Assembly (NCBI GenBank): GCA_029210175.1
Contig: JARGPL010000021.1
Span: 1 to 64,000 of the forward strand
Direction: 5' to 3'
Origin: Minwuia sp.
GTDB taxonomy: Bacteria; Pseudomonadota; Alphaproteobacteria; Minwuiales; Minwuiaceae
Length of the DNA stretch: 64,000 nucleotides
This document shows, one piece after another, positions 18,421-27,326 of the stretch. Under the pieces are notes generated by a model. That model made no database searches. It saw only the letters and a program-made list of their open reading frames with translations, and was not told the DNA's origin. The position numbers and the translations under genes are program-made. Positions within the stretch are counted from its first letter, which is position 1. The number at the start of each line of letters is the position of its first letter.

Positions 18421-18968
18421 GGCGACGACCCTTGCGCTATCCTGCCCTTATCGCGACTGGTCTGGCCCTGACCCTGTCGGCATGCGGCCTTGGTGGACTC
18501 AGCTCCGCAGCCAACGGCCCATGCCCGCGGATCGGTGTTCTGCAGGACGCATCGAATTTCCCGGTCAAGGATCAGGCCGGAAACATCCGCGCCCTTGCGC
18601 GGCTGAATATCATCAGCAACAGCGGCTGCGTTTACGACAAGTCAAATACTGACCGCACCGGTTTCAGCACGATGCGGACCGTCCTGAAGATACAGGTTGC
18701 TGCCGCCCGTTCCGGATCCACGCAGATGTCGAGCGTCACTGTCCCTGTCATCATCGCCACGATCTCGGCAGATGGCCTGCTCACTGGACGCCAGAAAATC
18801 ACTCTGGATGTGCCGTTCAACAATGGCGGTACCGGCAGTGAAGAGGAAGAGGTTGAAGTTCGGATCAACTACAAGGGCTCGGGAGACGCGGATACCCACC
18901 GGATCGTTGCAGCCTTCGATCTGGATCGCGACGAGGTCCTGCTGAACCGCAGCCGTCAGGGCCGCTAG
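18417..18968 (+). CDS. Predicted lipoprotein of unknown function
   Basis: A TTG at 18417 overlaps the stop of the CDGSH gene (TTGA) and gives RRPLRYPALIATGLALTL followed by the lipobox LSAC, a good lipoprotein signal with cleavage before Cys near residue 22. A second TTG at 18432 also works. The mature part (about 160 residues) contains CPRIGVLQDASNF, an Ile/Val-rich central region predicted as beta strands, and an acidic EEEEVEV run near its end. I do not recognise the family. Its tight coupling to the CDGSH gene suggests joint expression. Confidence 0.7.
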   Translation: MRRRPLRYPALIATGLALTLSACGLGGLSSAANGPCPRIGVLQDASNFPVKDQAGNIRALARLNIISNSGCVYDKSNTDRTGFSTMRTVLKIQVAAARSGSTQMSSVTVPVIIATISADGLLTGRQKITLDVPFNNGGTGSEEEEVEVRINYKGSGDADTHRIVAAFDLDRDEVLLNRSRQGR

Positions 18969-19019
18969 ACCCGGTCAACGCAACGATGTCATTGCGCTTC
19001 GGTCGGCTCGCTCAAGGTT

Positions 19020-20717
19020 TCATGAAGCCTGGACAAGCACCGGCGGGCCGCTGAGATCGCCCTGCATCATGTCGCAACCGGCAGCGCGGAAGAACCGTGC
19101 CTCCACTTCCGTCTCCACCCCCACGGCGACAGTCGGTATGAACAGGCTACGAGACAGGCGCAGGACACTCTCGCAGATCGCCCGCGACGATGGCGACTGA
19201 ACCACATCGCGAACAAGCGACCGGTCGATCTTCAAGCGATCAAGGGGCAGCCGCGCAAGGTGTGTCAGGGGCACATCACCCAGACCAAAGTCATCCATCG
19301 ATACCCGCGCGCCGAGGCGGTGGATGCCCTCGATGATCCATTGTGCCCGATCCGCATCACGCGCCAAGGCGGCTTCGGAGATATCGAACTCAAGCGTCCC
19401 ATCTGCGACACCACAGGACTTCACCAGGACTTCCAGCCGATCCAGTACGTCGGCACGGGCAAGCTGCCGGTCGGCCAGGTTGATGCCGATGAAGGGCTTC
19501 GCGTCGGAAATGCCCGTCATCCCTGCCCGGGCCTGCACATCGGCGGCGGTCTTCAGCGCCAGTCTCGTCATGTCCCAGATCAGATCGCTGTTGATGGCGA
19601 CGGCGATGGCGTCCCCTGCGGCGATCTTGACGCCTGCGCCATCGTTCAGGCGCAGCAGTACTTCCATCCCTTCCACGCTGTGTCGGCCGATGCTGACAAC
19701 GGGCTGCGTCGCAAAGGCAATCCGGTTGCCTGCAACCGCGGCAGCGGCCAGGGCATGGACCCTCGACCGACGCAGCAATGCATCGTTCATCAGGTCATCG
19801 AAAAAGGCGATCCGGTTACGGCCAGCTTCCTTGGCCGAATACAGCGCCTGGTCGGCGAGACGCACAAGGTTGTCGAAATCCCGATTTCCAGCCTCACTGA
19901 AAAGAATGCCAACGCTGCTGGTCGTATTGATGACGGCACCACCCACATCGAATGGTTCGGCGATACTCAAACGAATCCGATCCGCAAGCAGTGCGGCATC
20001 GCTCGGGCAATCAACGCCCTCGAAGATGATCGCGAACTCATCTCCCCCCCAACGGGCGATGACGTCGGAGTCACGACAGCAGGCTTCCAGTCGCTTGCCG
20101 ACTTCGATCAGCACTGCGTCACCTGCATCATGTCCAAGGCTGTCGTTGATCGCCTTGAAATGGTCCAGATCCAGGAAGATCAGACCGAAGGCGTTTCCCG
20201 ATCGGCGATTGCTCGCCACCGTCCGTTCCAGTTCCCGATCGAATGCAGCGCGATTGCGCAGGCCTGTCAGGGTATCGGTGGTGGCCTGACGGGTAAGTTC
20301 CAGTTCCTTGTGCTTCTGCCGCAACCCAAAGCGGATCGCGCGCGTCAGCATCGTGGCGTTGACGTCCCGTTTGGCAAGGAAATCCACCGCACCGGCTCCC
20401 AGTGCCGCTCGGTCCAGCGCGTCATCGTTCATGCCCGTCAGCAGAATGACCGGGCCATCAAAACCACTTTCAACAATGCGTCGAACGAACTCCAGACCAT
20501 CGTCCGGACCAAGCCGATAGTCGACCAGGCAGACATCGGGATTGGTTTTCTGCAGTGCATCGAAACCGCTTTCCGCGCTCTCGGCCCATTTCAGACGGAA
20601 ATCCTTGCGCGCCTTTGACGAAAGCATCGCTTCCGTCAGCAGAAAATCCTCGTAGTCGTCATCAATAAAAAGGATATCGATCGGCTTGTTGCGGTCGGCC
20701 ATTTCATTCGGCATCAT
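19020..20717 (-). CDS. REC-GGDEF-EAL protein, EAL domain degenerate
   Basis: This predicted c-di-GMP protein has 565 residues from the ATG at 20717, with CGGAG upstream. The receiver (about 12-130) has FIDDDYEDF and LVDYRLG. The GGDEF domain (about 145-305) has an intact active site in RWGGDEFAIIF and an RxxD inhibitory site (RDSD) five residues before it. The EAL domain (about 315-555) keeps MEVLLRL, GINLADRQL, MDDFGLG and LKIDRS. However, it has FDISE where ELTE is usual and VAVGVETE where the catalytic Glu of AEGVET is expected. Synthesis is therefore likely active, hydrolysis probably lost. Confidence 0.88.
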   Translation of the reverse strand: MMPNEMADRNKPIDILFIDDDYEDFLLTEAMLSSKARKDFRLKWAESAESGFDALQKTNPDVCLVDYRLGPDDGLEFVRRIVESGFDGPVILLTGMNDDALDRAALGAGAVDFLAKRDVNATMLTRAIRFGLRQKHKELELTRQATTDTLTGLRNRAAFDRELERTVASNRRSGNAFGLIFLDLDHFKAINDSLGHDAGDAVLIEVGKRLEACCRDSDVIARWGGDEFAIIFEGVDCPSDAALLADRIRLSIAEPFDVGGAVINTTSSVGILFSEAGNRDFDNLVRLADQALYSAKEAGRNRIAFFDDLMNDALLRRSRVHALAAAAVAGNRIAFATQPVVSIGRHSVEGMEVLLRLNDGAGVKIAAGDAIAVAINSDLIWDMTRLALKTAADVQARAGMTGISDAKPFIGINLADRQLARADVLDRLEVLVKSCGVADGTLEFDISEAALARDADRAQWIIEGIHRLGARVSMDDFGLGDVPLTHLARLPLDRLKIDRSLVRDVVQSPSSRAICESVLRLSRSLFIPTVAVGVETEVEARFFRAAGCDMMQGDLSGPPVLVQAS

Positions 20718-21042
20718 CTTGCACTGACTCCGGTCTGGTGATCTTGTCCGGATACACGCCGTGCGCGCCGAGACAACTGGAAGTCCGTTCGAATCCTCGG
20801 CTCCTGGGCAGAGCACGCATTGTTGGTGACTCTCGCCACTGCAGCATTACTGAACCACACGCCCCCACCACGGACAGACTTCAAGCGTCTGAACATTGAC
20901 CTGGCACGAGTCCGATGTTCCCAAGCGCCGCGCCCCGATGCAACCGTTATTTATCCGCGTGATCACGCCAGAAAGCCGGGTCTGTTGTGTCTGGATGCGT
21001 TAACCAACAAACTCGAAACAGGCATGACTCGGGGGAGAGAAG
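20718..21042. other. Intergenic region between divergent genes
   Basis: These 325 bases separate the REC-GGDEF-EAL gene (minus) from the acyl-CoA carboxylase gene (plus). No open frame has a family signature. A purine-rich GGGGGAGAGAAG directly before 21043 is the ribosome site of the carboxylase. A stretch near 20940-20960 (CCGTTATTTATCC) is unusually AT-rich for this genome and may be part of a promoter. I see no tRNA or riboswitch. Confidence 0.5.
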
Positions 21043-22572
21043 ATGAGCTGGGAAAACAACATCGAAGAGCACGAGCGCAGGGTATCCAAGGCCGAGGCCA
21101 TGGGGTCAACCAAGCGCCTGAAGGAACGCGCAGCGTCCGGCATCATGAACGCCCGCCAACGGATCGAGGAACTGCTCGACAGCGGTTCGTTCCATGAGTC
21201 CGGCCGGTTTGCGGTGTCGGAGCGCCCGGATGCAGCGGACAAGAGCCCCGGCGACGGTGTGGTCGATGGCTACGGTCGCATCAACGGGCGCGAAGTTGTC
21301 GTCTGTGCCCAGGACTTCACCACCCTGGGTTCGTCCAGTGCCATCAACAACGGGCGCAAATCGCAGAAGATGTGGCGAAGTGCCGAGAAGAACGGCGTGC
21401 CATTCGTCTACCTGTCCGAATGTTCGGGCGCCCGCATTCCCGACATCATGGGCGCCGTCGGCATGGGGCGCATCGGCGAAGGCTTCATCTTCTCGCGCCG
21501 CCGTCTGGTGCCCTGGGCAGATGCGGTGCTTGGCATGTCGTTTGGTGGCGGCACGTGGGTTGCCTCCGTTTCCGACTTCGTGGTGATGCGAAAGGGCGCG
21601 GTCATGGCGGTGACCAGCCCCAGGGTCAATACCGTGGCGATCTCCGAACAGATCGACCCGGAGGAAATGGGCGGCTGGCGGGTCCAGACGGAGATCACCG
21701 GCAAGGCCGACCTGGCCGTCGATACCGATGAAGAGGCGTTGCAGGCCGTGCGCCAGTACCTGTCCTATCTGCCATCGAACTGCGAGGAGATGCCGCCTCT
21801 TGCAGATGTCCCCACCGGGTCCGGCGACGACGCGAACCGCATTCTGGACCTGGTGCCGGAGGAACGTCGTCGCACCTATGATGTGCGCAAGGTCATCACG
21901 CTGATCGTTGATCGCGACAGCATGTTCCCGGTCAAGGAACGTTTTGGCCGATCCCTCGTCACCTGCTTTGCCCGCATCGACGGGCGCTCCGTCGGCATCA
22001 TCGCCAACAATCCGATGTTCAAGGGCGGCGCGCTGGACGTGGATTCATGTGACAAGGCCACCAGTTTCATCGCCATGTGCGACAGCTTCAACGTGCCCCT
22101 GATCTTTCTGGCTGATGTGCCGGGCTTCCTGATCGGGGTCGAAGGGGAACACAAGAAGGTGCCAGGCAAGATCATGAACTTCATGCAGGCGCTGGAACTG
22201 ACGTCCGTGCCCGTGCTGTCGATCATCATGCGGAAATCCTACGGCCAGGCGTACATCAACATGGGTGGCGGGCGCTCCGACGAGATGGCGTGCTGGTTCA
22301 CGGCTGACATCAGCTTCGTCGATCCGGCGGTGGCGGCATCCATCGTCACCGGTGTGGACCCCAGGACCGAGCCGGAGAAGTTCGCCGCCGCAGTTGAGGA
22401 ATATTCGCTCGGCTGTTCACCCTACGACCTGGCAGGACAGTACCTGGCACACGACGTGATCGACCCGCGCGACACCCGGCAATGGCTCAGCCGGATGCTG
22501 GATGCGCACCAGCGACGGCGCACCGGCGGTATTGGCGCACATCATATGCAGAGCTGGCCGTTCACATATTGA
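21043..22572 (+). CDS. Acyl-CoA carboxylase, carboxyltransferase subunit
   Basis: This 509-residue protein belongs to the propionyl/methylmalonyl/acetyl-CoA carboxyltransferase family, which moves CO2 from carboxybiotin to an acyl-CoA. Both crotonase-fold halves are visible. The first has GDGVVDGYGRINGR, ECSGARIPD and GMSFGGGTWV. The second has GIIANNPMFKGGALD, FLADVPGFLIGVEGE and IIMRKSYGQAYI. The length is near that of PccB or the methylcrotonyl and geranyl types. The substrate is not resolved. A free-standing biotin carrier follows 58 bases later, but no biotin carboxylase is nearby. Confidence 0.88.
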   Translation: MSWENNIEEHERRVSKAEAMGSTKRLKERAASGIMNARQRIEELLDSGSFHESGRFAVSERPDAADKSPGDGVVDGYGRINGREVVVCAQDFTTLGSSSAINNGRKSQKMWRSAEKNGVPFVYLSECSGARIPDIMGAVGMGRIGEGFIFSRRRLVPWADAVLGMSFGGGTWVASVSDFVVMRKGAVMAVTSPRVNTVAISEQIDPEEMGGWRVQTEITGKADLAVDTDEEALQAVRQYLSYLPSNCEEMPPLADVPTGSGDDANRILDLVPEERRRTYDVRKVITLIVDRDSMFPVKERFGRSLVTCFARIDGRSVGIIANNPMFKGGALDVDSCDKATSFIAMCDSFNVPLIFLADVPGFLIGVEGEHKKVPGKIMNFMQALELTSVPVLSIIMRKSYGQAYINMGGGRSDEMACWFTADISFVDPAVAASIVTGVDPRTEPEKFAAAVEEYSLGCSPYDLAGQYLAHDVIDPRDTRQWLSRMLDAHQRRRTGGIGAHHMQSWPFTY

Positions 22573-22630
22573 TCGCGCCGCATTAGGCTCCGCGCACCAG
22601 ATCAATCGTCCACCAGGGGAGGCAGGACAA

Positions 22631-22852
22631 ATGGCCGACATCGACATCAAATCAGAGATCGCAGGCAAGGTATGGCTGATCGAGGCGGAAGCCGGTCAGT
22701 CGGTGGAAGAGGATGATGCCGTGATCATTCTTGAATCCATGAAGATGGAGATCCCTGTCGCCGCACCCGTATCCGGCAAGATCACCGAGATCCTGGTGGA
22801 AAAGGACGAGGCGGTGGCCGAGGGACAGACCGTCGCCCGCATGGAAGGCTGA
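22631..22852 (+). CDS. Biotin carboxyl carrier protein (stand-alone)
   Basis: This is a 73-residue biotinyl domain. The modification site is ESMKMEI with the biotinylated Lys at residue 38. The flanking halves IAGKVWLIEAEAGQ and VSGKITEILVEKDEAV have the usual pseudo-twofold symmetry. It serves as the swinging arm between a biotin carboxylase and the carboxyltransferase encoded just upstream. GGGGAGGCAGG precedes the ATG. It is shorter than AccB because the proline-rich N-terminal part is missing, as in carriers of dedicated acyl-CoA carboxylases. Confidence 0.93.
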   Translation: MADIDIKSEIAGKVWLIEAEAGQSVEEDDAVIILESMKMEIPVAAPVSGKITEILVEKDEAVAEGQTVARMEG

Positions 22853-22863
22853 CCCCCGGGTCG

Positions 22864-23667
22864 ATGATCCGCCCATTCCGACAGGATACGGCCAAGGGGA
22901 CCATCGACGGGTTTCATGTGGGGCCCGGCGACGGGCCGTCGCTGCTGATGCTTCACGCATCCGGCACGGGCGCTGCAAGTCTGATCAAGCTGGCAGAACG
23001 GGCGGCTGCCAGGGGCTGGTGTGCCGTGCTGCCCAATCTGGATGGCTATGGCGAAACCCGTGTCAGCGGCCCGGATGCCATGACGCGGCACATGGCTGTC
23101 GCCCGGTCCGTGCTGGGCGGGATGGACGGGCCCGTACCGGCCTTCGGTCATTCGATGGGTGGCTTCGTGACCCTGCGCCTGGCTGCAGACGGTGTGCCCA
23201 TGCGTCGTATCAGTGTGTTCGAACCGGTCGCGATCGGTGTCTTGCGGGAACATCCGGAAGACGCCGCCAAGCTCGCCCAGGACACGCGCGCGGTGGAGCG
23301 CATAGCGCCAATGATGGCTGCTGGCCGACCGGAAGACGCGATCCGGGATTTCATATCGCTCTGGAACGGTGACAATTGGGACGACCTGCCTGAAAAGGTC
23401 CGGCAAAGCATCGTGGCCATGGCGCCGCAGATCAACGCCGATACCGCCAGTGTCAGCTTCGATACGCATTCAGCAGCCCATTACGCGGCGATTGACGTGC
23501 CCATGACACTTGCGGGCAGTGAACACGGCCCCGCGCCAGCGCAGGCGATCCTGCACCGGCTGGGCAACGCCCTGCCGCATGCGAGACGGGTGACCATCAA
23601 TGGCGCTGGCCATATGGGACCGGTACAGAAGCCGCACCTGTTCGAAGACGTTCTTCCGCTGGATTGA
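22864..23667 (+). CDS. Alpha/beta-fold hydrolase
   Basis: The 267-residue protein starts 11 bases after the biotin carrier. It has the nucleophile elbow GHSMGG (Ser near residue 97), an oxyanion LLMLHASGTGAASL and a C-terminal GAGHMGPVQKP with the catalytic His. There is no signal peptide, so it acts in the cytoplasm. In this operon with an acyl-CoA carboxylase and an acyl-CoA dehydrogenase it may be a thioesterase or ester hydrolase of the same route, but that is inference from position only. Confidence 0.85.
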   Translation: MIRPFRQDTAKGTIDGFHVGPGDGPSLLMLHASGTGAASLIKLAERAAARGWCAVLPNLDGYGETRVSGPDAMTRHMAVARSVLGGMDGPVPAFGHSMGGFVTLRLAADGVPMRRISVFEPVAIGVLREHPEDAAKLAQDTRAVERIAPMMAAGRPEDAIRDFISLWNGDNWDDLPEKVRQSIVAMAPQINADTASVSFDTHSAAHYAAIDVPMTLAGSEHGPAPAQAILHRLGNALPHARRVTINGAGHMGPVQKPHLFEDVLPLD

Positions 23668-23717
23668 AGCCTTCAGCGGCGCTAGAGTCACGTTCCTGCT
23701 CTGGGGAGGACAGAATC

Positions 23718-24926
23718 ATGGATCTCAGCCTGACCGCCGAAGACCTGAAATTCCGCGACGACATGCGCGCCTGGATTCGCGACAACCTGACAGAAGAGAT
23801 GAAGGACGGCGCGCGCCTGACGACAGGCCCGTTCTCCGAACATGCCATTGGCATGCAGTGGTTCCGCACCCTCGCATCAAGGGGCTGGTCCGCGCCGACA
23901 TGGCCAAAGGAGCATGGCGGCCCCGGCTGGTCACCACTGCAGCTCTATATCTTCGCCGCCGAATGCGCATCGGCAGGTACGCCGGTGCCGCTGGTCATGG
24001 GTGTGCAGATGGTCGGCCCCGTGCTGATGCACTTCGGCACACAGCAGCAACAGGACCATTACCTGCCCCGCATCCTGTCGGGCGATGACATCTGGTGTCA
24101 GGGCTATTCCGAACCTGGATCGGGGTCTGACCTGGCATCGCTGAAGACACGCGCTGTCCGTGACGGCGACGACTACGTGATCAATGGTTCCAAGATCTGG
24201 ACGACCTTCGCGCAGCATGCGAACCGGATGTTCTGCCTGGTCAGGACAAGCACGGAAGGCAAGGCGCAGGAAGGGATCTCCTTCATCCTGATCGATGATT
24301 TCGACGCTCCGGGCATCACCGTCGATCCCATCATCACCATGGCCGGGGATCACGAGGTCAATCAGGTCTTCTTCGAGGATGTGCGGGTTCCTGCCGCAAA
24401 CCTGGTGGGCAAGGAAAACGACGGCTGGACCGTCGCCAAGTACCTGCTGGAGTTCGAACGCGGCGGCAACAGCTACAGCCCCGGCCTGCATGCGGCCCTG
24501 ACCCACCTGAAGGCGGTAGCGGCGACGGAACGTGGCGGCGACGGCGAACGTCTGATCGATGACATCACGTTCCGGAACCGCATTGCGGAGGCGGAATGCG
24601 ATACTCTGGCGCTGGAGCATGTCGAAAAGCAGGCACTCTGCGCCCTGGCGGAGGGTCGGACACCGGGCGCGGCCTCGTCGATGATGAAGGTGCGTGGATC
24701 GGAGATCCTGCAGCTGACGGCGGAACTGACGTCCGAGGCCGTGGGCTATCACGCCTGGCCGGACCAGAAGGCGGCACGCACCGTCGGATCCAACATCTCG
24801 GCGATCGGGCCGGAGCATGCGCTGACCGCCCTGCCCCGCCACCTGAACCATCGCGCAGCAACGATCTATGCAGGCTCCAACGAGGTACAGCGAAACATCA
24901 TCGCCAAGCTGGTTCTGGGACTCTGA
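23718..24926 (+). CDS. Acyl-CoA dehydrogenase
   Basis: This FAD enzyme of 402 residues oxidises an acyl-CoA at the alpha-beta bond and passes electrons to ETF. The N-terminal helices (LTAEDLKFRDDMRAWIRDNL) are followed by WCQGYSEPGSGSDLASLKTRA, the FAD and substrate contact region, and INGSKIWTTFAQHANRMF. The C-terminal part has YAGSNEVQRNIIAKLVLGL. The start at 23718 follows GGGGAGGACAG. It closes the carboxylase operon, so it probably prepares or uses the carboxylated substrate, as in leucine- or terpenoid-type degradation. Confidence 0.92.
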   Translation: MDLSLTAEDLKFRDDMRAWIRDNLTEEMKDGARLTTGPFSEHAIGMQWFRTLASRGWSAPTWPKEHGGPGWSPLQLYIFAAECASAGTPVPLVMGVQMVGPVLMHFGTQQQQDHYLPRILSGDDIWCQGYSEPGSGSDLASLKTRAVRDGDDYVINGSKIWTTFAQHANRMFCLVRTSTEGKAQEGISFILIDDFDAPGITVDPIITMAGDHEVNQVFFEDVRVPAANLVGKENDGWTVAKYLLEFERGGNSYSPGLHAALTHLKAVAATERGGDGERLIDDITFRNRIAEAECDTLALEHVEKQALCALAEGRTPGAASSMMKVRGSEILQLTAELTSEAVGYHAWPDQKAARTVGSNISAIGPEHALTALPRHLNHRAATIYAGSNEVQRNIIAKLVLGL

Positions 24927-25000
24927 CCGGACGCGGCAGGTCCTTGCCCTACCCGTAGCGGCAGGGTATCCGGAACGCGAATTTCGCGACAGTTCATCAC

Positions 25001-25015
25001 TTAACCCTTTGTGAA
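25001..25015 (+). promoter_or_regulatory. Possible CtrA-type site upstream of the Amt-kinase gene
   Basis: TTAA-CCCTTTG-TGAA lies 97 bases before the predicted start of the Amt-histidine kinase fusion and differs by one base from TTAA-N7-TTAA. CtrA binding would link expression to the cell cycle. This is interesting because the kinase domain is of the PleC/DivJ type. The motif is short, and chance occurrence cannot be excluded. Confidence 0.25.
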
Positions 25016-25111
25016 GATGCTGGAAGTACCGTTGACCTGCGCAACGGAACGCTGGTCCTGACGTGATGTTCGCCCTATTGTATTTCTCAGTCCGATTTGT
25101 GGATTGGCCGC

Positions 25112-27262
25112 GTGAGTATCGAGTCCCTCTCAGAAAATATCGACCTTGTCTGGATTATGGTCTGCACAGTCCTGGTCCTGTTGATGCAGCCTGGGTTTGC
25201 CTGCCTCGAGATCGGGCTGGTGCGCGCAAAGAACACCATCAACGTGGCGATGAAGAATATCGCTGACTTCTGCCTCGCGGCCCTGCTGTTCTGGGTGGCC
25301 GGTTACGGCATCATGTTCGGGCTCTCGCAGGGCGGTGTCATCGGATCCTCCCATTTCCTGTTCGACCCGCTGCTCGGGCCGGAGTCACCGGCACAGATGA
25401 TCGCGTTCTTCTTTTTCCAGGCGGCGTTCTGCGGCGCGGCGACGACCATCGTTTCCGGCGCTGTGGCAGAGCGGATGAGCTTTCGCGGCTATTTCGTGGT
25501 CGCCGGACTGATCAGCCTGCTGATCTATCCCCTGTTCGGCCATTGGGCCTGGGGCGGGCTGATGCTGCCGACCCAGGGCTGGTTGCAGCAGGCGGGTTTC
25601 GTGGATTTCGCAGGCTCCACCGTCGTGCATGGCATCGGCGGCTGGGTGGCGCTGGCGGCAATCATCGTTCTCGGACCGCGGATCGGGCGGTTCGGTGCGG
25701 ACGGCGGCCCCATAGAGCCACACAGCCCGCCCACCGCAATCCTCGGCATCTTCCTGCTCTGGATTGGCTGGTTCGGCTTCAACGGGGGCAGCGAACTTGC
25801 CTTGAATGGCAATGTGCCGGGCATCCTGCTCAATACAATGATGGCCGGGGTGGCCGGCAGCCTGACGGTACTGTTGCTGACCTGGTTCCTTGACGGGCGG
25901 CCAGCCGCCATGCCCGTCGCATCGGGTGCGATTTCCGGCCTCGTCGCCATCACGGCCGGTGTCCATGTGATGACCGTACCCATGGCCATGCTGGTTGGGG
26001 GGATCGGTGGTGCCGTGGGGCTGGTCGGAAGCAGTCTGCTTGCACGCTGGCGGATCGACGATGTGGTCAGTGCGGTGCCTTCACATCTGATGGCCGGCAT
26101 CTGGGGCACGCTGGCCGTGGCCCTGTTTGCGGATATGGAACGGCTCGGTACCGGGCTCGGTCGCATCGATCAGCTGGCTGTTCAGGCGCTGGGTGTGGGG
26201 GCCGCGGCGGTTGTCGGGTTCGGCATCACCCTGCCCCTGCTGATGCTGGTCAACCGGATCATGCCGCTGCGGGTGCCCGCAGAATTCGAGCGGGTCGGCC
26301 TGAACGCCTCCGAACACGGGGCCAATACGGCACTGATCGAACTGGTTGGCGCGATGGACGAGCATCGCCAGACCGGCGATTTCAGCCGCCCCGTCCGCGT
26401 CGAACCCTCGACCGAGGCGGGGGATATCGCGACGCAGTACAACCAGGTTCTGACCAGATTCTCGCAGGAGGTCGAAGGGCACCGGTTGACCAGTTCCCAT
26501 CTGCAGGAAGCACTGGGCCGCGCAGAGCTGGCGAATGCGTCGAAATCACAGTTCCTCGCCAACATGAGCCACGAACTGCGCACCCCGCTCAACGCCATCA
26601 TCGGCTTTTCCGAGATCATCCGCGATGAGATGTTCGGCCCCGTCAACAATGATCGCTACAAGGACTATGCCGTCGACATCAACAACGCCAGCAAGCACCT
26701 GCTTTCCCTTATCAACGACATTCTCGACCTGTCGAAGATCGAAGCCGACAAGTTCGATCTGTCAGACGAGCAGGTGGATATCAACGAGGTGCTGACATCC
26801 TGCCAGCGCATGCTGAACGCAAATGCTGAAGAGACGGATGTCGATCTGAGGATAACCGTGGCACCGGACCTGCCGCTGCTCCGCGCCGACAGTCGCGCAA
26901 TCCATCAGATCGTGCTGAACCTGCTGTCGAACGGCATCAAATTCACCCCGGCGGGTGGTTCGGTGTCTCTGGACGTGGTGGTGGAACCCGACGGCCGGTT
27001 GGCGATCACCGTGTGCGATACCGGCGTGGGCATTTCGAAGGAGAATATCTCGCGCGCGTTCGAGCCATTCACCCAGATCACCAACAGCAGCCTGGTCTAT
27101 TCGGCTGAAGGAACCGGGCTTGGCCTGCCTTTGACAGCCGCCCTGACGCGCCTGCATGACGCGTCGATGGTCTTTGATTCAGCGGAAGGAAAAGGCACGA
27201 CGATTGTCGTGCGCTTCCCGCTTGATCGGATCATCCCCCGGAATGTCAGGCTGTCGGCCTGA
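25112..27262 (+). CDS. Ammonium transporter-histidine kinase fusion
   Basis: A full Amt/MEP/Rh channel (about 1-395) is joined to a histidine kinase (716 residues in all). Amt features are the Phe-gate region in FFFQAAFCGAATTIVSGAVAER, VDFAGSTVVHGIGG with the first pore His and the binding-site Asp, WFGFNGGSEL, and the second pore His in AVPSHLMAGIWG. A helical linker leads to HisKA (FLANMSHELRTPLNAIIGFSEI) and HATPase (NLLSNGIKFT, DTGVGI, GTGLGL). The architecture is that of known Amt sensor kinases (Kuenenia Amt5). The start is probably GTG 25112; TTG 25097 is the alternative. Confidence 0.92.
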   Translation: MSIESLSENIDLVWIMVCTVLVLLMQPGFACLEIGLVRAKNTINVAMKNIADFCLAALLFWVAGYGIMFGLSQGGVIGSSHFLFDPLLGPESPAQMIAFFFFQAAFCGAATTIVSGAVAERMSFRGYFVVAGLISLLIYPLFGHWAWGGLMLPTQGWLQQAGFVDFAGSTVVHGIGGWVALAAIIVLGPRIGRFGADGGPIEPHSPPTAILGIFLLWIGWFGFNGGSELALNGNVPGILLNTMMAGVAGSLTVLLLTWFLDGRPAAMPVASGAISGLVAITAGVHVMTVPMAMLVGGIGGAVGLVGSSLLARWRIDDVVSAVPSHLMAGIWGTLAVALFADMERLGTGLGRIDQLAVQALGVGAAAVVGFGITLPLLMLVNRIMPLRVPAEFERVGLNASEHGANTALIELVGAMDEHRQTGDFSRPVRVEPSTEAGDIATQYNQVLTRFSQEVEGHRLTSSHLQEALGRAELANASKSQFLANMSHELRTPLNAIIGFSEIIRDEMFGPVNNDRYKDYAVDINNASKHLLSLINDILDLSKIEADKFDLSDEQVDINEVLTSCQRMLNANAEETDVDLRITVAPDLPLLRADSRAIHQIVLNLLSNGIKFTPAGGSVSLDVVVEPDGRLAITVCDTGVGISKENISRAFEPFTQITNSSLVYSAEGTGLGLPLTAALTRLHDASMVFDSAEGKGTTIVVRFPLDRIIPRNVRLSA

Positions 27263-27326
27263 CATCCATGCCCGGCATCCGGAGCGGGGCGCGGGCCGGT
27301 ACAGTTCCAAAATCGGATGGACCAGT

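Noticed and set aside
20787-20796. GTTCGAATCC, resembling a tRNA T-loop
   Set aside because: The flanking bases do not form a T-stem, and no acceptor or anticodon arm can be built from the preceding 70 bases.
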